Below, in pieces: positions 59,895 to 64,000 of a DNA stretch of 64,000 bases. Every line of letters begins with the position of its first letter. The stretch's first letter is position 1. The translations under genes and the position numbers were made by a program. Origin of the DNA: Steromphala cineraria. Lineage: Eukaryota; Mollusca; Gastropoda; Trochida; Trochidae. Location of the stretch: positions 31,592,815-31,656,814 of the forward strand of contig OU744730.1 of NCBI GenBank assembly GCA_916613615.1, written 5' to 3'. Under the pieces are notes generated by a model. That model searched no databases, was not told the DNA's origin, and was given only the letters and a program-made list of their open reading frames with translations.

Positions 59895-60611
59895 TCACAT
59901 AGGATTCAAATTCTTCAACATTGTAGGCATGGCAAAATCTCGACAAATGTTATTACACTTATGATTCTGAAAGACTTGCAGTATGCCCGCTTCCCCCTGG
60001 TCACTTTCCCCGAAACGGTAATCGGCCGAGTGGATGGTAGGCGTATCCAGTTCATAGCCTCTTTCTGACTCTACGCCTTGCAAACAACATATCACCAGTG
60101 ATCGATTCGAGGCTTGGTACGAAAAATGCACAAACGCATGAAGTAGGGAGGAACCACCAGCGGCGCTTCTCCCTCGGTCATCGATGAATTTCTTGAAATT
60201 GTCGCCAACATATTCTTCAATAAGGACCCACTCTTCAGGCTGAAGTTGTCTGGCTTTGCTCATGTTGTTAGTCATCGATACTTGTGGTACTTTTTCTAAA
60301 GACGACTTGCAGGGTAAAATGAATCTCAAAGATTGTCCACTGTTTTTCATGGTCTCATTATAGACCTGAGCGATTTTCTGTGCCTCCACGTTCCGTGATA
60401 TCTCAAAGTCAATCTGTTCTTTGGTTCCAGCAAATTCTCTGAAGGGTTTCACAATCACAATCTCATTGTTTCTTGGTCCATTTCCACTCAAAGCACCTTT
60501 GAATACCATTTTCCTGGCACCGCTGACAAAGGGTCTGGAATCAACATGGACCCTGTACTTGCCCCCGCTCTTATCCCCATCAAACACTGCTGTGACCATT
60601 GACGTTGACAT
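59895..60611 (-). CDS. Alpha-kinase domain protein, probable pseudokinase
   Basis: The 238-residue frame corresponds to one whole alpha-kinase domain (the atypical kinase family of MHCK, eEF2K and TRPM6/7). ATG at 60611 is chosen because the frame is closed just upstream and an AG splice acceptor (TTTTCAG) ends at 60641, so coding begins about 30 bases into an exon. Visible features: K55 in VIVKPFR (ATP lysine position), IEEY at 131-134, HAFVHFSY (158-165), CCLQGV (175-180), LDTPTIHS (188-195), FGESDQGEAGI (200-210) and HKCNNIC (217-223). Zinc ligands H162, H217, C219 and C223 are all present. The Asp that should precede L-Q-G is Cys176, and the usual L-T-D-P reads LDTP, so both active-site acidic positions are altered. 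The gene may be catalytically dead or newly decayed; there are no stops or frameshifts. Neighbouring exons or domains were not identified. Confidence 0.85.
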   Translation of the reverse strand: MSTSMVTAVFDGDKSGGKYRVHVDSRPFVSGARKMVFKGALSGNGPRNNEIVIVKPFREFAGTKEQIDFEISRNVEAQKIAQVYNETMKNSGQSLRFILPCKSSLEKVPQVSMTNNMSKARQLQPEEWVLIEEYVGDNFKKFIDDRGRSAAGGSSLLHAFVHFSYQASNRSLVICCLQGVESERGYELDTPTIHSADYRFGESDQGEAGILQVFQNHKCNNICRDFAMPTMLKNLNPM

Positions 60612-60640
60612 GATGATCACTCTTCTTTTATCTCATAGTT

Positions 60641-60660
60641 CTGAAAATACAAACAGATTT
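60641..60660 (-). other. Probable 3' splice site upstream of the kinase exon
   Basis: On the minus strand TCTGTTTGTATTTTCAG precedes AACTATGAG, and the start codon follows at 60611. A pyrimidine-rich tract plus CAG fits an intron acceptor, implying an untranslated first exon farther right. No matching donor was identified with confidence. Confidence 0.6.
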
Positions 60661-61079
60661 CTTTGAACAATAGTCTAAATAGAACATAAAATCATACGAG
60701 CAAAAGTTAACCCTCTAGCAGCCATGGTCAGCTTGTGGTAATCGGATCGGTATTATCTATTTTGGGCGACTATTGACCAAGGGACTATTGTGATACACGG
60801 AAAATTGACTATTGCGATAAGGATAGTCTATTTTGAGTAACTATTGTGATTCTGTTGCTGGGTAATATTGCAGTAGCAGTTTTTCAATAAAGAAAAGGCA
60901 GATTTTGCCACTTTGTAGCAAATTCAAATTTTGCAACAGTCATAAAAGTGGCCACTGGGTGTTATAGCAACAAGAATGGTATCTCGTCTATCCTTATAAA
61001 TTATTATTACCTACGAGGGCAGTCTTATAGAGGTTCATATTTTTCATGTTGCCCTAGGGCAAAATATCACTTTTTCATT

Positions 61080-61134
61080 GTGACGTCACGCTATAAATAA
61101 TGCTTTGACGTCACGGCTCACCTATGACGTCACA
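61080..61134. promoter_or_regulatory. Cluster of three CRE-like palindromes with TATA-like motif
   Basis: TGACGTCA occurs at 61081, 61106 and 61125, within about 52 bp. CTATAAATAA lies between the first two (61091-61100). TGACGTCA is the consensus site of CREB/ATF factors. The cluster lies about 440 bp upstream of the kinase exon's acceptor, so it could drive that gene, but a mobile-element origin is also possible. Confidence 0.45.
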
Positions 61135-61236
61135 ATCTATAAGGACCGCCGGCGGCTAGTCCGCCTATGCTAAGAAGTAGATTTTCAGTATTTTCTTTAG
61201 TTTTGGGACTACAGTAATAAACAGAATATTAAATTT

Positions 61237-61356
61237 GTGTCCATGACATACTATATTTACGACACTCTTGCCTAAATATCGGTATATCCCTTGCTCTCGC
61301 TCGGGAAATACGAATATTTAACCACTTGTGTCGTAAACATAGTATGTCATGGACAC
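61237..61356. repeat. 120-bp foldback with 54-bp imperfect arms
   Basis: GTGTCCATGACATACTAT at 61237 pairs with ATAGTATGTCATGGACAC at 61339. Complementarity continues with several mismatches to a 12-base loop (TTGCTCTCGCTC, 61291-61302). It resembles the foldback at 37679 in size and in its CTCGC-containing loop. Confidence 0.85.
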
Positions 61357-63058
61357 TCATATAATATCCTCTATATATTTGTATCTCTCAGTGATCAGTT
61401 TGCAGTGTATCAGTTTTTTCCAAATGTGAAAAAACATGTTTGTGTGTGAATTCTAATTTCAATTTTAACCAAACAGGTGAATTGACTAAAATTTTGATAT
61501 CATGGATAGTCAGCAGTGATATAGATACTATTGATAGTCTTTAAAATGACCAGCTATCAGCACAGCAATTATCGCGATAAGTGGATAGTTACACCCCTAC
61601 TATCTATCATGTAGCAATTCTTCGTTTGTATTTATCACAGTGGTTCAAATTGCTGATATGACCTATGTACAAAATCCTAAAAATTGAAATCTAAATCCTT
61701 GCACTTATAAAATAAAAGTACCGAGGGTACAGAAGCTCACCTTAAAATGAATGATGTGGTAATATGGTTTAATTGTGTAACCATCTTTTATATGATAATT
61801 GATTATGGCTGCCATCATGATTTTTTTATCTTTTAAAATGCTATTCTTCTGTTGGAAACCACTAGAGCTTGAACAAACATTAATACAAGAATGATATAAT
61901 CATGATTTGTTAACAAGCAGTAGGTTTTTGTATAACTTTTTTGTATATCTATGGCTGAATTGGTGACCATCTTGGACTTTTTAATCTTCAAAATGCTACT
62001 TTTATGTGGGCATCTGTATTAATTTCATTATGATATCTGACTGTAAACTTGATTGGTTTAGGAGTATTCATTTCGTCACACTCTCAACTTCCAAAGAACT
62101 AAAAAGATGATGCACATAAACATTTGGAATATATCCCTCTGACACAAATCACAAATTCAGCTAGTGATAAGTCCAATTGCCAAAGTAAACTGTCCAGGTC
62201 AATGTCTCATGTAATTCTAGCTGAAGATTTCTGAATATCTTAAATCTTGACATATGTTAGTGCAATCTGATTGGTCAGAATAGGCTAGCAACATGGGGGT
62301 TTATGCTAATTACTAGATATGATGACCTATGATGACCTCTTGCACCTGCATGTAGCTTATGTAACTTATCCTCTAATGTAAGTTACTGTTATTCCATATA
62401 GTGAGTGTCCTCCACTCATTTCAATATGCAATACAGATACTCTTTAGAGGAGAGTTGCAGGAGAGGAGCTGGAAGGATAGGAGGGGAAAGGGGGTGGTTG
62501 GGGTATATTTGGAGAAGCACCCTAGTGTGCTGAGCATGTAAACCTGAACTCTGGCTAAGCGTGTGTGGTATTAAAAGATTTGACGAGAGAGAACATGAAT
62601 GGTTGTGAAAAATATATATAATTTCACAAAATATAGTTAGCTTATATCCTAAATTGATTTTGTGTCAAGAAGAACTTCTGTTAGATATAGAAATGGTACA
62701 AATATGAGTAAAACACAGGAACTGGAACCTGATTCAAAATAACTCTTTCCACATCAACTGATCATGTAGATTGCTAAACACAAAGCTTATTGTTGACAAA
62801 TTTTGTGTAAGTTGTTTTTCTTAGAAAGAACATATCACTGTCATGAGAATACAAGTCTAATTTCCATAACTCTTATTGCATACACATGGCCATATAGCAT
62901 AATGCTCTACCATATCAATAGGGTCAGGTTGATTATGCAACAGACTAGCAGCTGAGACTGTGATGCTAGCAGCCTGTATTGGGATGTGTATTAGAAATGC
63001 ATAGTGGACTCAACAGGAATATCTGAACTCTGGTTGACCCCTTTTGTGTGGTATTTAA

Positions 63059-63408
63059 AGGGGCAGTAGCATGTTTTTTGATAATTTTATAATTTGAATT
63101 TCTCACTGATAATTGTAAGTGAATGCTAAATGTATCATTTTGACAGTGTCAAAAATCTCATTACACAAGTCAATCATCCATAGTCAGAGGACAAAGAATG
63201 AAGATTCACATAAAATCCATTGGCGGCCATTTTTGTGTGAACACCTTTAATTCATTTTTTGTAAGAAAAGGAATCGCATGGCTAAACTTAACGTTATATA
63301 TTGGAATTATTACTGCTCCATTTAGTTTAAATACATTGTCTTTCAATTGAAATCATTAATTTTCATTTTCCTTACATCACCCTATATTCCCCCTAAAAAC
63401 GTGCTACT
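63059..63408 (-). mobile_element. TTAA-flanked MITE, copy E (reversed, 3' end lost)
   Basis: TTAA at 63055-63058 then AGGGGCAGTAGCATG. The interior is reverse complementary to copy A. The far end stops at GTGCTACT and passes directly into CAGGGTTCG, so the last bases and the second TTAA are missing. Confidence 0.85.
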
Positions 63409-63467
63409 CAGGGTTCGATTTAGTGAGCCATAGAGAGATTGCACCAGGTGCAACCTGTTTGATTATT

Positions 63468-63783
63468 CTAGTTGCACTTTAAATAAAGAGGTTGCACCAA
63501 AATAGTGTTTCTGGACGTGGCTTCTCTGTTACATATTGCCCTGTCAAATTTCTTTATATTACCATCGTCAAGAGTGTCACATTTTGACGACTTACGTTTC
63601 AAAGAATCAGAAACAGCCGGATTATCAGCAGTACCATCATGGCCCAACAAATGTCCTGACTTCGTTGTACTTGTAGTCTGTACTACAACAAGGCGTGTTA
63701 TCAATGCTAGTTACAGTTGCATTCACCGTTGAACTGCCAAAGAATCTTGTAATTGAGGATTGTTTTCTGTTCTCTTCTGTCAT
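63468..63783 (-). pseudogene. Short protein frame with PIP-box-like N-terminus, apparently frameshifted
   Basis: From ATG at 63783 the minus strand encodes 48 residues starting MTEENRKQSSITRFFGSS and stopping at 63637. QSSITRFF fits the PCNA-binding PIP box (Q-x-x-I-x-x-F-F). In another frame an open stretch (about 63704-63468) reads through TTKSGHLLGHDGTADNPAV and SDSLKRKSSK, a plausible disordered, basic continuation. One indel or an unseen splice would link them. Similar N-termini occur in some zinc-finger or transposase-derived animal proteins (from memory). No further domain is visible. Confidence 0.35.
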
Positions 63784-64000
63784 GATTGCCGTAGACAAAG
63801 TTCGGTCAGTTTATGTTTGCTGTCACTGTCAGACATGAGGCAGACGACAAAAAGTGACGTTTCACACACTTAACCTTGTGACCTTTGTGTACACGTCATT
63901 TCATTTAGTGCACATATTAAGCGTCACACCCACTGTGTCAGTGTGAGCGATCTCTGTGTTCACTGCAGATACGTAATACGTCATTGATTTATGGGTACAC
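63784..64000. other. Noncoding DNA to window end
   Basis: Nothing assigned. If the PIP-box frame is real, this would be its 5' flank or untranslated region. Confidence 0.4.

Larger units (their letters stand above)
60661..63058. other. Noncoding DNA upstream of the kinase exon (putative intron/promoter)
   Basis: Includes scattered GACTATTG / GATAGT repeats (60765-60850 and 61505-61610), a TTGCCCTAGGGCAA palindrome near 61050, a CRE-like cluster and a long foldback, listed separately. No coding exon is recognised. Confidence 0.5.

Overview
The window is animal nuclear DNA: AT-rich, almost gene-free, and built from mobile elements and diverged duplications. The element mix (DIRS-type, L2-like, Penelope-like, SINE and MITE families), a CAAGGGAGATAACT motif at 2022-2035 and a GGAC-repeat-ended tandem array at 54.7-56.15 kb recall mollusc genomes. 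The species cannot be named from sequence alone.

Layout. 1-2694 is noncoding and is a diverged paralogue of 15.2-18.7 kb. 2695-12337 is a GC-rich DIRS1-like tyrosine-recombinase retrotransposon with perfect 156-bp inverted terminal repeats and a textbook internal complementary region. Its genes are wrecked: gag zinc-finger scraps, a short RNase H tail, and a recombinase whose catalytic residues lie in three reading frames. It also carries a seemingly perfect 3,476-bp tandem duplication. 15.9-18.1 kb is a 5'-truncated L2/CR1-like LINE with an intact 686-codon reverse transcriptase ORF. 20.2-32.0 kb is a diverged tandem array holding a SINE and two Tc1-like transposase relics. 33.6-50.6 kb is three diverged copies of another long unit. 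Into the third copy a TTAA-flanked MITE inserted, and into that MITE a Penelope-like element (45403-47133). The Penelope-like element has RT and GIY-YIG domains, perfect 288-bp inverted arms and a hammerhead ribozyme in each arm. 54.7-59.9 kb holds more tandem repeats and MITEs.

Ordinary gene content appears only at the right end. On the minus strand at 59895-60611 lies a single-exon-coding alpha-kinase domain preceded by a 3' splice site. Its zinc site is intact, but the active-site Asp of the D-L-Q-G motif is replaced and the L-T-D-P motif is permuted, so it looks like a pseudokinase. Near 63.5-63.8 kb there is a short, apparently frameshifted minus-strand reading frame with a PIP-box-like N-terminus.

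The mobile elements are in sense relationships that suggest cooperation: the SINE ends in an L2-like tail, and the DIRS and MITE copies would need enzymes from elsewhere. All comparisons were made by eye; no database search was run.
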